A stretch of DNA of 64,000 nt from Vandiemenella viatica (Eukaryota > Arthropoda > Insecta > Orthoptera > Morabidae). A model generated the notes under the pieces. It was given only the letters and a program-made list of their open reading frames with translations, ran no database searches and was not told where the DNA came from. Numbering within the stretch: the stretch's first letter is position 1; each line of letters starts with the position of its first letter. A program made the position numbers and the translations under genes. The DNA lies in contig JARYHS010011408.1 in the NCBI GenBank assembly GCA_031002005.1, forward strand, positions 216,917,473 to 216,981,472. The letters are read 5' to 3'. Positions 21,917 to 32,931 of this stretch are shown here, one piece after another.

Positions 21917-22856
21917 CACTGATGAGCAAAAACATTATGACCACGTGCTTAATAGCATTTGGTCCACTTGCGTAACGCAATACAGTAGCGATTTGCCGTA
22001 GCATTGATTCGATACGTCCTTGGTAATTTTCCGGGGTATCTGGTACCAAATTTCTAAGCACAAGTCACGCAATTCCCTTAAATTATGGGCCCGTGGTTTG
22101 AGGGCACGGAGCTGGCACTCGATACCGTCCCAGACGTGTTCTGTTTGGTTGAGAACAGGTGAATTTTGTAACCAAGACGTCAATGTGAGTCACGCCCTTT
22201 AACCACAGTCGTACTATTCTGGCCATATGACATGGACAATTATCTTGCTGGAAGATGCCATCGCCATAATGGAAAACATATTGCGTGAACGGATGCAGTT
22301 GGTCCTTAATAATTTTCACGTATTCCCGTCTGTTATAGTGCTTTCGATCAGGTCCACATGTATTAAGGAAGCCCACTTCAGTGTTCCTCATAACATAAAA
22401 TTGCTCCCATTGGCCTGCGTCCGTGACACGGAGCATGTTGCGTTTAGCCTTTCGCCTCGAAGATGACGTGTCTGGAAACGACCAGCAAACTGGTGTAACG
22501 AGAAACGTGATTCATCCGACCAGGTGACACTTGTTCATTGGTCAACGGTCCGATTCGATGATCTCGTTCCAACTGCAATCGTAATCGACGATGTCATCAA
22601 GTCTACATGGGAACACGTAGTGGCCGTCTGCTGCAGAGTCCCGTGTTCAACAATGTGTGATGAACGGAGTGCACCGAAATACTTGTCCTGAACCAGAACT
22701 GCACTCTGTCTTTGCTTACTCGTGATATCACTGTCCTTCAATCACTTTTAATAGATGCTCACTACAGTAGCACGCGAATAGCCGACTAGCATCGCCGTTT
22801 CCAAGATGCTCGTTCCTAGGCACTGGGCAATAACAATTTGGCCTTTGTCAAAGTTG
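21917..22856 (-). mobile_element. Tc1-like transposon relic
   Basis: The left end (minus-strand 3' end) has CACTGATGAGCAAAAACATTATG, a terminal repeat form known from Tc1-like elements of invertebrates; the matching right terminus is not seen, so the 5' end seems truncated near 22856. The coding remnant runs through most of the transposase with frame breaks. Confidence 0.7.
21935..22760 (-). pseudogene. Tc1-like transposase remnant
   Basis: Minus-strand pieces are SDESRFSLHQFAGRFQTRHL (around 22470-22530, first catalytic Asp), GDGIFQQDNCPCHMARIVRL (second catalytic Asp, near 22200-22260), and NSPVLNQTEHVWDGIECQLR (near 22090-22150). In the last the usual SPDLNPIEHVWD has lost its Asp. The tail ELRDLCLEIWYQIPRK also fits. 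Frameshifts separate the pieces, so no functional protein is made. Confidence 0.8.
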
Positions 22857-22917
22857 ACGGTTTTTGTATTATTATTACTTTCATTGCTATGATTAACTGC
22901 AGTGAATTGTTTACATT

Positions 22918-23100
22918 TTCTACAAGAGGCCTGAGATCAAGGAATACGACCATGGCCTTTTGAAGGAACGATCCCGCCAATCACTTAAAGTGATTCGGGA
23001 AACCATTGGAAAATCGAAATGTGGATGTCTGGTCGGAGATTCGAACCTGTATCCTCCCGAATACAATTTCAGAGCGTTACTGCTCACCCATCACGTTATG
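22918..23100 (-). mobile_element. SINE-1 copy, diverged, 3' end missing
   Basis: The body CCATGGCCTTTTGAAGGAA, the GGGAAACCATTGGAAAATCG segment and a box-B remnant GATTCGAACCTGTATCC are recognisable. The 3' hairpin is absent on the left, so the element is truncated or decayed there. Confidence 0.75.
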
Positions 23101-23276
23101 TGAATTTTCCATATGCAACTAATTCGGAATCACGTGTATTTTTTTGTTTAATAGCATTTATTTTTTTGAAGTAATTGTCTATTATCAAACACTACCATTT
23201 GCCCGCTGCTTTGCGCGCGTGTCCTTCGTTATAATTTAGATTGGTAGTCCTATCATTACCTTGACGCCACAATATG

Positions 23277-23460
23277 GTGATGGATTCTAATAGAACTGGA
23301 CGAAACAAATCGAAAGTAAAGAATACATTTTTTTTTATATCTCGCTTGGTTCTCGAGATATATTGGTTCAAACGTTACGTAGTTAGGCTGATATGCCACC
23401 TGGACCAGAAGGGTAACTGGAAGTGCCATAGCTTTATAATTTGTAATACCCGTTTTTGAA
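23277..23460 (-). repeat. ATATCTCG palindrome repeat fragment
   Basis: Minus-strand reading gives ATATATCTCGAGAACCAAGC and, further on, CGATTTGTTTCGTCC, the same order as the repeats at 28430-28860 and 58970-59230. Confidence 0.6.
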
Positions 23461-23548
23461 TACATACTTATCTAGAAAAAGTGTATATAAAAGTAAAACA
23501 GAAACGTACTCTAGACCTGATGAGACAGATATTTTACGTTGCGGCACA

Positions 23549-25157
23549 TCTATACTAATATTATAAAGCTGAAGAGTTTGTTTGTTTGTTTGTTTGTTTT
23601 AACGCGCTAATCTCAGGAACTACTGGTTCGAATTGAAAAATTCTTTTTGTGCTGAATAGACCATTTATCGAGGAAGGCTTTAAGCTATATAAAATCACGC
23701 TGCGACTAATAGGAGTGAAGAAACAATGGAAAATGTGGAAAAAACGGGGAAAATTATTCATCTTTGAGGGCTTCTGTTGCGTGCGCTGCGAAAACGGTTC
23801 AAGATACCAAAAAAATATGTAGGAAAGGATTATTCCTCTTGAAATGATCTAAAAAAATGTCCGCGACAGTATATGTCTATCTTTTAAGATTAACTCACTA
23901 GAACCGATTTTATGGTAATCAAATTTGGTCGAAATGAATGCATTATTACCAATTATTTGTTAGAGTTGTATCAACATAATAATATTAATCTTTATCCAAA
24001 TAAATGTGTTGTTGATTAAGAGTATTTGATTGTGAACAAAATTGTCTTTGGCATCACTTAATTTCAATGAACATCTTACAAGATATTACGCGCGGTCGGC
24101 TCCCTTCTGAACGGTTGTAGTTCCCCATTATGGAAGTTTGTTAACATTTTAAAATTAACTACAAATATGAGAGCACATTTGGGGGGAGGTAGTATAACTT
24201 TTCCTTCAAAGTTACTTTTAATAGGAGACGGGAAAGTACCTCATTTTGAAAATAAAATTGAAATTGATCGCGATTTAGGAGAAAGAGTAAGTAACATTGA
24301 GGACTTAATATCGAACGTTTACCCTGAAATCAGCGAAATAGAAAATAAAGATCATCAATGGATGTGTCAAAGGGCAATATTGGCGGCGAGAAACAGTAGC
24401 GTGGACGAAATTAACGACCTAATTTTAAGTAAACTTCCAGGAGACATAGTTACCTACACATCTATTGATAACGTAATGGATCAAGAAGATGCGGTACATT
24501 ATCCACAAGAGTTTCTTAATTCTTTGAACCCAAGTGGCCTTCCCCCATATTCCCTCAAGTTAAAAATAGGTGCCCCAATAATTTTACTTAGAAATCTCAA
24601 ACCACCAAATTTATGTAACGGAACCCGACTTCAAATTAAATTTCTACGCAATAACGTGATCGTTGCAATAGTTTTGACTGGTCCAGCAGTTGGTCAAACA
24701 GTGCTTATACCTCGCATCCCAATGATTCCAAATGATTTACCTTTTAATTTTAAAAGAATTCAATTTCCCGTTAAGCTATCTTTCGCCGTTACAATTAATA
24801 AATCACAGGGGCAAACATTTTAACACGTACGAATCGATTTACGTCAAGACTTCTTTTACACGGCCAACTATATGTCGCGTTGTCAAGATCGGGTTGCGGA
24901 GAAAACCAATATGTTCTTCTGCCACAAGAAAATAAAACTAAAAATATAATTTACGCAGAAGTACTTTAAAATAATTATGTTTTTTAAAAACTTAAAAACT
25001 AAATTTGCAAAAAATTGTCTAAAATAATAACAGAAATTGACGCGGACAAAGTCGTGGGTAACTGCTATAATTTATAAAGCTGAGGAGGTTGTTTGCAAAA
25101 ATAAATATGATGCCCAAAATAACTATTCCACGCGGATGAAGTCGCGGGCACAGCTAG
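23549..25157 (+). mobile_element. Helitron with helicase remnant (1.6 kb)
   Basis: The 5' end TCTATACTAATATTATAAAG, followed by GTTTGTTTG repeats and GCGCTAATCTCAGGAAC, is a characteristic Helitron start in insects. The 3' end is the hairpin CGCGGATGAAGTCGCGGGC followed by ACAGCTAG, which fits CTRR with host T next. A single exon remnant of the helicase C-terminus (24167-24823) is inside. The Rep domain is absent. The target is A|T as expected. Confidence 0.88.
24167..24957 (+). pseudogene. Helitron Pif1-like helicase C-terminal fragment
   Basis: A 218-codon open frame (24167-24823) covers the distal half of the helicase domain. Landmarks are RAILAARNSSVDEINDLILS, then LPPYSLKLKIGAPIILLRNL (a conserved GAPIMLLRNL-like block), CNGTRLQ, and KRIQFPVKLSFAVTINKSQG, the last helicase motif. 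The frame breaks after GQTF at 24823 and continues with RIDLRQDFFYTANYMSRCQD, equivalent to the C-terminal FxHGQLYVAxSR block. Walker A is missing. The start codon is arbitrary, as the upstream two-thirds of the protein are deleted. Confidence 0.85.
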
Positions 25158-25159
25158 TA

Positions 25160-26030
25160 ATTAATAGTATAGAACGACCATCTCCAATATGTTATTCAAG
25201 CCAAATATAATATCGAAGTAAAGAACAGAATCTTTCGATATCTGACATAGGTTTCTAAATATCTTAATTCAAAATATTCCTCAATTCATGGCACAGAGGG
25301 AAATATATATTGCTTCTTGTCCAGATCTCACATCATCCTAATCACATCGTCTTTGACATAACGTATCTCTAAAACTAAATGTCTCTTATTCTTGCATAAG
25401 AATGCTCCTGTTAATGTTTATTGTAGGCACCTTTCATCGAGAAAAAACTTATTTCTGCATCCATATCACACATTAGCGGCTTTCATTAATATTGTACGGC
25501 ATTCAGCAAAAATTCAAAACATGTCGTACCAAAGAAAAGTTTGTAACTGTCAAAGATGTTAATAATCATGACGACTGTGTTTACAGTAAATTATGTATTA
25601 ATGATGCTTGAAACATTTGAATCTCATATTCAGTTAACATTAATGTTTTAAATTTCGGATAACAGATTAGATAAATAGCCGAAGTCAAGAAACGAAACAT
25701 GAGCCTAAAAAAAAGAGATTGTGATTTTATTGTTAGTTTTTCTGCAAGGAGTGAACATCTCAACTACATATATTATAATTACCGATCTAGAAATGAATTT
25801 AAATATTTTCTCCTTCATTCGGTACATATAAGTCATTAGCTATTTCCGCAGATTTTCATTTGGACCATTAGCTGTAAAAATTTGAAAACACCATCCAAAT
25901 TGCTGCGGCAGTTTCTGCGCGGCTCCCATTCAAATAAAGAGACACATGCAGCTTGCTTACAGACTTATAATAGTATAGATATTACTGAAGTGATTAAAAA
26001 CACGTGAAGCTTGTTCCATTTTTCCCCCTT
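25160..26030. other. Unassigned stretch
   Basis: AT-rich, with no gene or repeat recognised. Confidence 0.35.
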
Positions 26031-26032
26031 GG

Positions 26033-26264
26033 GTTTTACGCCTCGTCGACGGCGTTGTCATTAGAGGCGGGATGGGATGCGGGACAAGGAACGAGAAGGG
26101 ATTCGGCCATGGCCTTTTGAAGGAAACATCCCGGCATTGGCCTGGGGTAACTTGGGGAAAGCATGGAAAACCCAAATCTGGATGCCCGAACGGGGATTCG
26201 AACCGGCGTCCTAGAGAATGCGAGGCCAGAACGTTAACTGTTCATCCACCATGTCGGTGCTTGT
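26033..26264 (-). mobile_element. SINE-1 copy (subfamily A), nearly full length
   Basis: Minus strand. 3' stem ACGCCTCGTCGACGG...GAGGCGGG at 26037-26074, body TTCGGCCATGGCC, box B GGTTCGAATCCCC (about 26193-26205) and a tRNA-like 5' part down to the CCACCATG...CGGT end. The tail is short and diverged. Confidence 0.88.
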
Positions 26265-26269
26265 TCCAT

Positions 26270-27150
26270 AAATTACTTTTTGAGTCGTATCTGTAAAGCC
26301 ATATACCAATTATTTCTACAGACAGCATAAGCAACGTTTATTCTGAATCAGTTTTACTCCTTCCTCTAATGTTTACAAACAGTAGAACGAAACATGATTC
26401 CTGAATTAATAAAGTAAGTTTCAAGCACCTACGAGAAGTATAATAGAGGTTTCAACGTTGAGACAAATCGATCTCTGTAATACAGTGCTATAATTCATCT
26501 GAGTAACAGTTGTGACCTTGAACATAAAAAAAGAAAGGATATGACTTCAGTTGTTCATAGTGCAGTCGTTTATGTCTTCTAAAAAAAGTTAATAGGGCAA
26601 CTGATCATGGGCGTGAATTCTGACGCCAAAATAATTGTTTATGGCTGTTACCAAAAATAAAAGCAGTGTGCAGTTCTCTGGCATGCTGCGAGCGCTTGCG
26701 CAACGCGCTCTGACAAAGAGAACAGCACGCATCTCTGCGAGAATGCTGAGAGTAATTACTGTTCATGCGACTGACTGCGCGGTATTTACTTCTACGGTAG
26801 TTTCCACTCAGGGTCAGGGCAATCACGACCTTCAGTGCTGACGTAGGAGCTCCACACGTTAGTAAACAACGCATGATTCACTCAGTTTATAAACAGTACC
26901 CCAAGTACTCCCGTGCAGACTCCTGTCAGCATGAAGACAGATAGTCGTAATTGTACCTGACCTTTAGGTCACCATTCTTTAGAATCACTGAACAATCCTT
27001 TCTAGCAACAAAACAAGTGGACGCTGGAAATTGATGCAGTACATAACGTGTATTTTTTTTTATTTATTTGTGATTTAAAAGGCGTAGATGAAAAAAAATT
27101 TAAACTTGAAATTGATAGCAAGCTTTCACGTAGGCTACTGAGCACCGCTT
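26270..27150. other. Unassigned stretch
   Basis: Contains a GC-richer patch (26640-26850) with no motif that I recognise. No gene seen. Confidence 0.35.
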
Positions 27151-27352
27151 ATGGCTTTACGCTTCGTCGGCGTCAACGGGAAGAGGCAGGATAAGAAACG
27201 GGAAAGAATTCGCCCGTGGCCTATTTAAGGAACCATTCCGGCATTCATATGGAGTGATTTGGGGAAATCTGAATGGCAGGACCGGGATTTGAAACTGGGT
27301 CCTCCAGAATGCGATTTCTTGGTCAGTAGCTATGTAAACATGACGGAAGTGT
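27150..27352 (-). mobile_element. SINE-1 copy (subfamily A), diverged
   Basis: Minus strand, starting at the GGCTTTACGCTTCGTCGGCG 3' end. The order of body segments is preserved, and the box B is reduced to GGGATTTGAAACTGGGTCC. The 5' tRNA part is decayed. Confidence 0.75.
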
Positions 27353-27415
27353 ACCTGTGGGTTATGCACAACCATAAAATCATCAGAATTAGGAGCGGTT
27401 TCAAGTGGTAGTAAG

Positions 27416-27697
27416 GGAGCATCCAGGACCCCTCCCCCCTCTAGAAATCGCCCTCGCAACTTTTTGAGAAGTTTTTTTTTAGGTCTCACCCTTCCAAAGC
27501 CGGTAATATCCCCACTTTTCAATGGATACCCCCCTAAAATCATAAAATTGACTCTCTCTACAGTCCAAAGAAATTTCGAAAATCTCACGTGAGATTTCCG
27601 TTCCCCACCCCCCTCTCCCCCTTGGTGAGATTACGCCAAACCCCCCTCCTCTCCCCCCCCCCCCCTATTTCACCTCACTTAATTTATGGACGCCTCC
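27416..27697. mobile_element. G-rich MITE with 4-bp target duplication (copy 2)
   Basis: The ends GGAGCATCC and GGACGCCTCC are bounded by TAAG on both sides (27412-27415 and 27698-27701). The right arm reads ACCTCACTTAATTTATGGACG in complement to copy 1. Poly-C runs take the place of the poly-G runs of copy 1, so it is in the opposite orientation. No coding capacity. Confidence 0.8.
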
Positions 27698-27869
27698 TAA
27701 GAGTCTATCATGTGTTAAAACGCGTTTAAAACTTTTGCATACAATCTCATATTCATAAAGAGAGGATGAAAACCAAGAAAAAGTTTAAAATAAGACTACT
27801 CTTCTAATTTTTTGTACCCAGGCAACATTCGTTGATAGTTTATCAGTGAATTGACAGCAAAAATCTCAT

Positions 27870-27910
27870 ATTCTGCGCGACGAAGTCGCAGCCAAAGTTA
27901 AATAACAAAA
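27870..27910 (+). repeat. Helitron-type 3' hairpin fragment
   Basis: CTGCGCGACGAAGTCGCAG is a palindromic hairpin of the type that closes Helitrons. CTRR is not clear after it, and no matching 5' end was found nearby. Confidence 0.4.
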
Positions 27911-28154
27911 CATACAGCGAAAGAAATAATTTTTTATGTAAAATCTGATGCTTTTCGCAAAAATGATGTTTACAAGACTCAACTTACTTTGCGTTTTTGG
28001 TGCTACGTCAATTTTATTGCTGCTGTCAACGTTTCGGTTCACAATCTGGGCCTTGCTCAGGGCTGTCTGGATGATGTATCCTCTGCTGACGGTAGTTACA
28101 TCCCCTCGTCGTTTGCCGGCACACAGGGTGATTTATTATAGTTTTCCGCCAGAG

Positions 28155-28319
28155 TGTTGCATTTCCGGCAGCGAGTGTCCTCTGTTCCAGAGATGCCGTT
28201 GTCAGGTTTGCCCTGTATGTCAGATAAACGCACACTAACATCAACAACGGAGTGTGGAGTGTTGTATTTCTGGCAGTGAGTGACCACTATTCCAGAGATT
28301 GTACTGTCGAGGTTTGCCC
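28155..28319. repeat. Tandem duplication (about 103-bp period)
   Basis: The segment starting GTGTTGCATTTCCGGCAG at 28155 recurs, diverged, as GTGTTGTATTTCTGGCAG at about 28259. Both continue with a TTCCAGAGAT and GGTTTGCCC ending. The first reading frame across it (27948-28238) has no family match. Confidence 0.65.
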
Positions 28320-29018
28320 ATGGAGGAAGGAAATATATGGAGGAGAAGTGACGTTAAATCGGTGAAGCAGGCTCTAAACTCTCCCGCATGGCGGCAGCAG
28401 CGGTATTGCGCTTCCAAACATTGCGATGTTCCCAGTATATCCCGAAAACTAAGCAAGATATCGAAAAATTTTATTCTTTATTTTCGATTTGTCTCGTCGT
28501 GTTACATAAGAATCGATCATTAAATTTTACTTTTGCGAAATTTTTCTTCTCCATTTCAACTCAAGAAACCTCACTTTTGATACAGTATATCTCTAGAACT
28601 AGGTGAGATATCGAAAATTTTTATTCTTTATTTTTCATTTGTCTCGTCTTTTTAAATAAGAATCCATCATCAAATTTGACTTTAACCAATTTTTTCTTCT
28701 GAATTTCAACCAAATCCATTTCACATTTGGGACAGAATATCTCGAAAACTAAGCAGAATATAAAAAAAATTTATTCTTCATTTTTTATTTGTCATATCGA
28801 GTTACATAATAGTTACATAACAATCAATCACCAGATATCGGCGTCACCTTTATCCTAGAGTCCCCTTGAGGTTTTTGTACATATTCCCCGTGTCTGTATG
28901 GAAGCGGCCATGCCCCCTCCACTCCGGTCATGCCCCCCCACTCCTCCTCCGCCCTGCTTCACTTCAATGCGTGGTGAAGGTCTCTTGCGACGTCTCCATA
29001 TATTTCCTTCCTCCATGG
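28318..29018. repeat. Unit bounded by a 25-bp perfect inverted repeat
   Basis: CCATGGAGGAAGGAAATATA (start of a 25-nt segment, 28318-28342) recurs as its exact complement at 28994-29018. The interior contains the ATATCTCG triple repeat. It could be a composite or MITE-like element, but no target duplication was identified. Confidence 0.55.
28430..28860 (+). repeat. Triple ATATCTCG palindrome repeat
   Basis: Three diverged tandem units of about 150 bp, with cores near 28437, 28588 and 28736. Each core (form ATATCTCGAAAACTAAG, then a GATATCGAAAA-type arm) is followed by a TTTATTCTTTATTTTCGATT stretch, TTGTCTCGTCG and TTACATAAGAATC. Related single or double units are at 590-925, 23277-23460 and 58970-59230. 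Confidence 0.75.
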
Positions 29019-29019
29019 T

Positions 29020-29960
29020 TTGCTCACGGAGCAAAGGAAAGAGAGGAAACGACAGCAGGGCCTCACCACTCACTGATGTGAAGTCTGGAGGAGAAAAGTG
29101 GGGAGGGGAGGTCGCCTAAGAAACAAGGCGAATGTTTACGAAACAGTGTGGAACGGAGAATTTTTTGCAGTGTTTAATTTTTGGTTTCCTAATAATGTAG
29201 TCTTATGTGGTCATGTACCTTAATTGATATAATCTAGAAACGTTATAATTTAAGAAAACAAACAGTTAAGTAATTTTTGAAAGGAATAGTGTACGCCGAA
29301 ATAGAACTTTTTTTCTCTATAATCACAAAAAACTAAGGGTCATATTGTTATTTCGAAAACAATGAACAAATCCTTAGTAATCTAATAAATTCAAAAAAAA
29401 AAATAAAAAATTACATGTTCCACACATGTTATTTTACACCGTACGTTCTGATAGAAAACGATAATAGTAATAGTTAATTTTTGTAGGCTTAATTCTTCTG
29501 ATTAATTAGCTTCTGAGCTTAAATTGTACGAGTTGTGGATTCACTATTTGTCTTGCTAGCGTACATCAAAAGTTGGAATCGTAAATTAGACCTTCAACAC
29601 TCCTTTAAAATAAGGCAAACCTATTATAATTGATCATGAGTTATAAGCTAGTCACACGACATATTAATGGCCTTAATAGGAACAGTAAAACTGTGTTTAC
29701 ACTTTAATTGAATTTATTAAAACTTCAGCATGGCGAAATTAACGCAAATATGAAATCATTGCACCTTGTACAATTGATTTTTAGACATCTGACTATTTTT
29801 TAAATCAAAATAACAATTTTCAACACATCATAACTCACAGATTCGTAATAACAATGACCGGAGCAATGAAAGTTTATTTTGAGGGAAACTTTAACTGCGT
29901 TGAGAACGAAGGCTTTCACGTCGAATCGGTGATATGACGTCTTCACAGGTTCTCCCCCGT
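29020..29960. other. Unassigned stretch
   Basis: No gene or named repeat; A-runs near 29393-29410. Confidence 0.35.
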
Positions 29961-29970
29961 ACAGTGTTGA

Positions 29971-30052
29971 AGAAAGACAACAACGAGGTTTCGGCGGCTA
30001 GACCTGAAGATGGCGGCAGAGCTAGCTGCCGAAAGCTCGTTGTTGTCTTTCT
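29971..30052. repeat. Long hairpin with hammerhead-like core
   Basis: The arms are 31 nt and 29 of 31 match in complement (29971-30001 and 30022-30052), separated by 20 nt. On the plus strand the centre reads CCTGAAGATGGC, then a short GGCAG...CTGCC stem, then GAAAGC. CTGANGA-stem-GAAA is the conserved core of hammerhead ribozymes. Whether the rest can fold as one is uncertain. Confidence 0.6.
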
Positions 30053-30059
30053 TTAACTG

Positions 30060-30495
30060 CGTTGACAGATAAAGCAGTTATCCCTGTTGAAATGTCTGAA
30101 GGAATGTTGAAAGCTAATAAATCACACGAATCTAGGTCTAACTCATGGAGCATGCAAACAGTCAGCTGTGAGAAAGGAGACTTTCACGGCGTACCGGTAT
30201 GACGTAATCATCACGCGAGTACTGCCCGACAGAGTAGTTAAAAAAACGTTTCAACACCTAGCTTTGCTGTTTTTGTTGGTTGTAGAAGCACTTCCACTAC
30301 GAAACGCGGATGAAGACGAGCTTGTCGAACGAGCCTCTACGTGAGATTTATTTATAGTGAGCGTCATTTGGGACCAAGGACAGCATTTACATATAGAGTG
30401 GGTATAGCGTGAAATCCAACCAACAAAGGCTGTTCTACGCCTGAAGAACACAACAGTACTATCCATGGAATTGTTTCGAGACGATCAACCGTGAA
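30060..30495. other. Unassigned stretch
   Basis: No gene or repeat recognised. Confidence 0.35.
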
Positions 30496-30770
30496 GTTAA
30501 GTCACATTGACAAGAATTCCTCACTTGTTTTCTGCCGGATAATTTCTTCTTTCTCCAACGTTTCGGCAGTAAACTCCGCTGCCTTCGCGACACAGCACCG
30601 AAAGTCGGTGCTGTGTCGTCGCTGTGGCAGCTTCGATATGACATCTCACCTGATGAAGGCAGCGCAGGTTGCTACCGAAACGTTGTGGAAAGAAGAAATG
30701 TCCGGCAGAAAACCAGTGAAGAATTCTAGTCAGCCATATGCAGGGAAAAAGATAATTCTCACTTAAGTCA
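30496..30770. repeat. Inverted-repeat unit with perfect central palindrome
   Basis: Two arms of about 90 nt (about 30500-30590 and 30650-30740) share, in complement, AGAATTC, TTCTGCCGGA, TTTCTTCTTTC, AACGTTTCGG and GCTGCCTTC. Near the middle, 30588-30618 is a perfect 14-bp stem (CGACACAGCACCGA) with a 3-nt loop. The right arm contains CCTGATGAAGGC...CCGAAACG, again hammerhead-like. Confidence 0.65.
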
Positions 30771-30779
30771 CATTCATTG

Positions 30780-31100
30780 AACGTATTGCTTAGTTCAGAT
30801 GACTGGTCGCGCATTTACAGAAGTAATGCCCTTTCTTTTGTAAAATAAAACCTGGGATCAACAGCACGCAAACTGTGTTTACAGTTAAAATGAAGCAGAA
30901 GTTTCTTAATTTATTCGGAAAAATTTGCTTTTAAAGTTTCAGCTAAAACAGATTTTTAGGATACCAGCTTTTGTATGCATGGCAATGTTGTATGTATTTT
31001 AATTTCCATACCTTTGTAAACACAACATCATTATAGCAATGACCAGTATTTCCCGGCATTTTTCTCCCTGTGGACCAAGATGTATGCTAACGGTCTGATT
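30780..31100. other. Unassigned stretch
   Basis: No gene or repeat recognised. Confidence 0.35.
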
Positions 31101-31440
31101 TGCCGGTCTCGGTAGCGTAGGGGCTAGAGTACTAGCTCCGCATGCCGAGGGTGGCCGGTTCAAGTCTGGTCGCGGGTATAGATGTTAAGTGTTGTCTCTG
31201 TGAAAGTCATGTCGGTCGTGTGGTATGTATAACTGGTTTAAAAATGTATACTGAAAGCACTGTATCACTCATAATCAATGTCGAATTGGTGTCATTATTA
31301 TTAAATGCATCTTTTCCCGATTTATTAATCCCCAATGCAGAAAAAGCCTTAATGTCAGGAAAAAGTTTCTATACTCCTAGCACCATTCATATGTTGGGGG
31401 ATGCTCCATTTCGCTGAAAGGCTCAGCTGGCTTTTTCCAC
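31101..31440 (+). mobile_element. SINE-2 copy, diverged and interrupted
   Basis: tRNA-like head TGCCGGTCTCGGTAGCGTAG, followed by the box-A-type GGGGCTAGAGTACTAGC and box-B-type GCCGGTTCAAGTC (31150-31170). The body follows to about 31300. The 3' segment GCTGAAAGGCTCAGCTGGC lies at about 31409-31431, after roughly 90 extra bases. The reading frame across it is incidental. Confidence 0.7.
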
Positions 31441-31444
31441 GTAA

Positions 31445-32059
31445 ATTATCGTACTGTATTTCAGAAAACTGAAAAAATAAATAACCAAAGCTACGCAGTC
31501 AACAACCATATTAACAGAATCCAGAGAGTGTTAATCTTGATACAGTGTAATTTTTGGTGGATATCTGTTCAGTTTAATTAACCAATATTTTTGTTAATTG
31601 TTCTGCAGTCTTTAACGCCTATCTATTCAGGTTATTAACAGATTATAATTTATTGTTCGCTCCATCGTTCCGTAGAGTCACATGACATACCACTGTTTAT
31701 AACTTTCAAACTGCGATAACGCCATCCAGATCGGTCTTCTAGTTTTTGCGTGATTTCTTAATAAATAAATATCTAGGAAAACGACCCCACATGTATTTAA
31801 ACATTACTGAAGTCAATAGATTTAAGAGGAATTTGTTGTTAAAAAAATCCCTTCATAGAAGTTTGGTGTAATATCAGTTTGAGATGTCTATATTTTTACT
31901 GATTTTCATTCTAATAGAAGTAATATACGTGCAATAAAAAGATATTTATCCTCCGTAATGAAATATTTAATGTTGTTATAAAAAAATTTAAAACTTGTTT
32001 TAGAAATATTTTCTTTATTACACATTCTTTCCTACTCCACTACTGAATTCCTTAACTTG
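31445..32059. other. Unassigned AT-rich stretch
   Basis: No gene or repeat recognised. Confidence 0.35.
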
Positions 32060-32561
32060 TTATATATATATAGAAGGATATGTGCAAGGTATTTCAGATG
32101 AAATGGACAAGGGAGGGCAAATTGATACTGTAGAACTAGATCTTTCGAACGCTTTTGACAGAGTGAGCCATAAAATGATGGATAATCAGGTAAAAACTAT
32201 TGGAGTGGATGAGAAAGTTATTTTCTGGCTAGAAGAATTTTTATAAGATAGGAAGCAAGAAGTTAGGTTAAGAAATTAAGTATCAAAAGAGGTGTAAGTG
32301 AAAATGCGAATGCCATCCTATCGAATAATTGTGTTGATTCTTTAATATTCAGTGTTTGGTTGTTTGCATATAACATAATGCTATATGATAGGATCAAAAC
32401 AGTAGAGAATTGTGAACGGTTGCAGATTGATCTGGACGTGGTATATAGCTGTATTGGTAAACATGGGATGAAGATAAATGCAAAGAATATCAGCTTATTA
32501 GGTACGCAGATAAAAGATAAAGGTTGATTACGATGATTTGGTGGGGAAAGAATTGCTTGTT

Positions 32562-32775
32562 GAAAACTTGCCATTCAGCCAGCTTGATGTGTTTATGATA
32601 TCTCATCCAGTGATATAGTTTCTCCAGTATGTTATGATTACTAAGTATAGACACCACAGGACGGACAGGACATTCACACAGACACACAACATCCATGCCC
32701 GCGGCCGGATTCGAACCGGCGACCTTCGCACGCGGAGCTAGTGATCCAGCCCCTATGCTACAGAGGCCGGTGGCA
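32562..32775 (-). mobile_element. SINE-2 copy inside a LINE
   Basis: Minus strand. tRNA-like head near 32775 with box B GGTTCGAATCC (complement at 32708-32720), and the tail GGCTGAATGGC at 32562-32575. It separates the LINE thumb region from the following coding piece. No clear poly-A or target duplication. Confidence 0.82.
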
Positions 32776-32931
32776 TTACATTTGATAAGCTCAGCTGGGC
32801 AGGACACATTCGACAGGTTGTAGGAAAAGGTTTCAAAATCCTACATTTCCTGGAGCGAGTGATGAGTGGATGTAGCAGAGAAGTAAGTGAACTGGGTTAC
32901 AAACATTTGGTCAGATCGTTCCTTGAATATG

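Noticed and set aside
27948..28238. 96-codon frame with a hydrophobic start, possible secreted protein
   Set aside because: Most of its second half is the tandem duplication at 28155-28319, and there is no supporting splice or family evidence.
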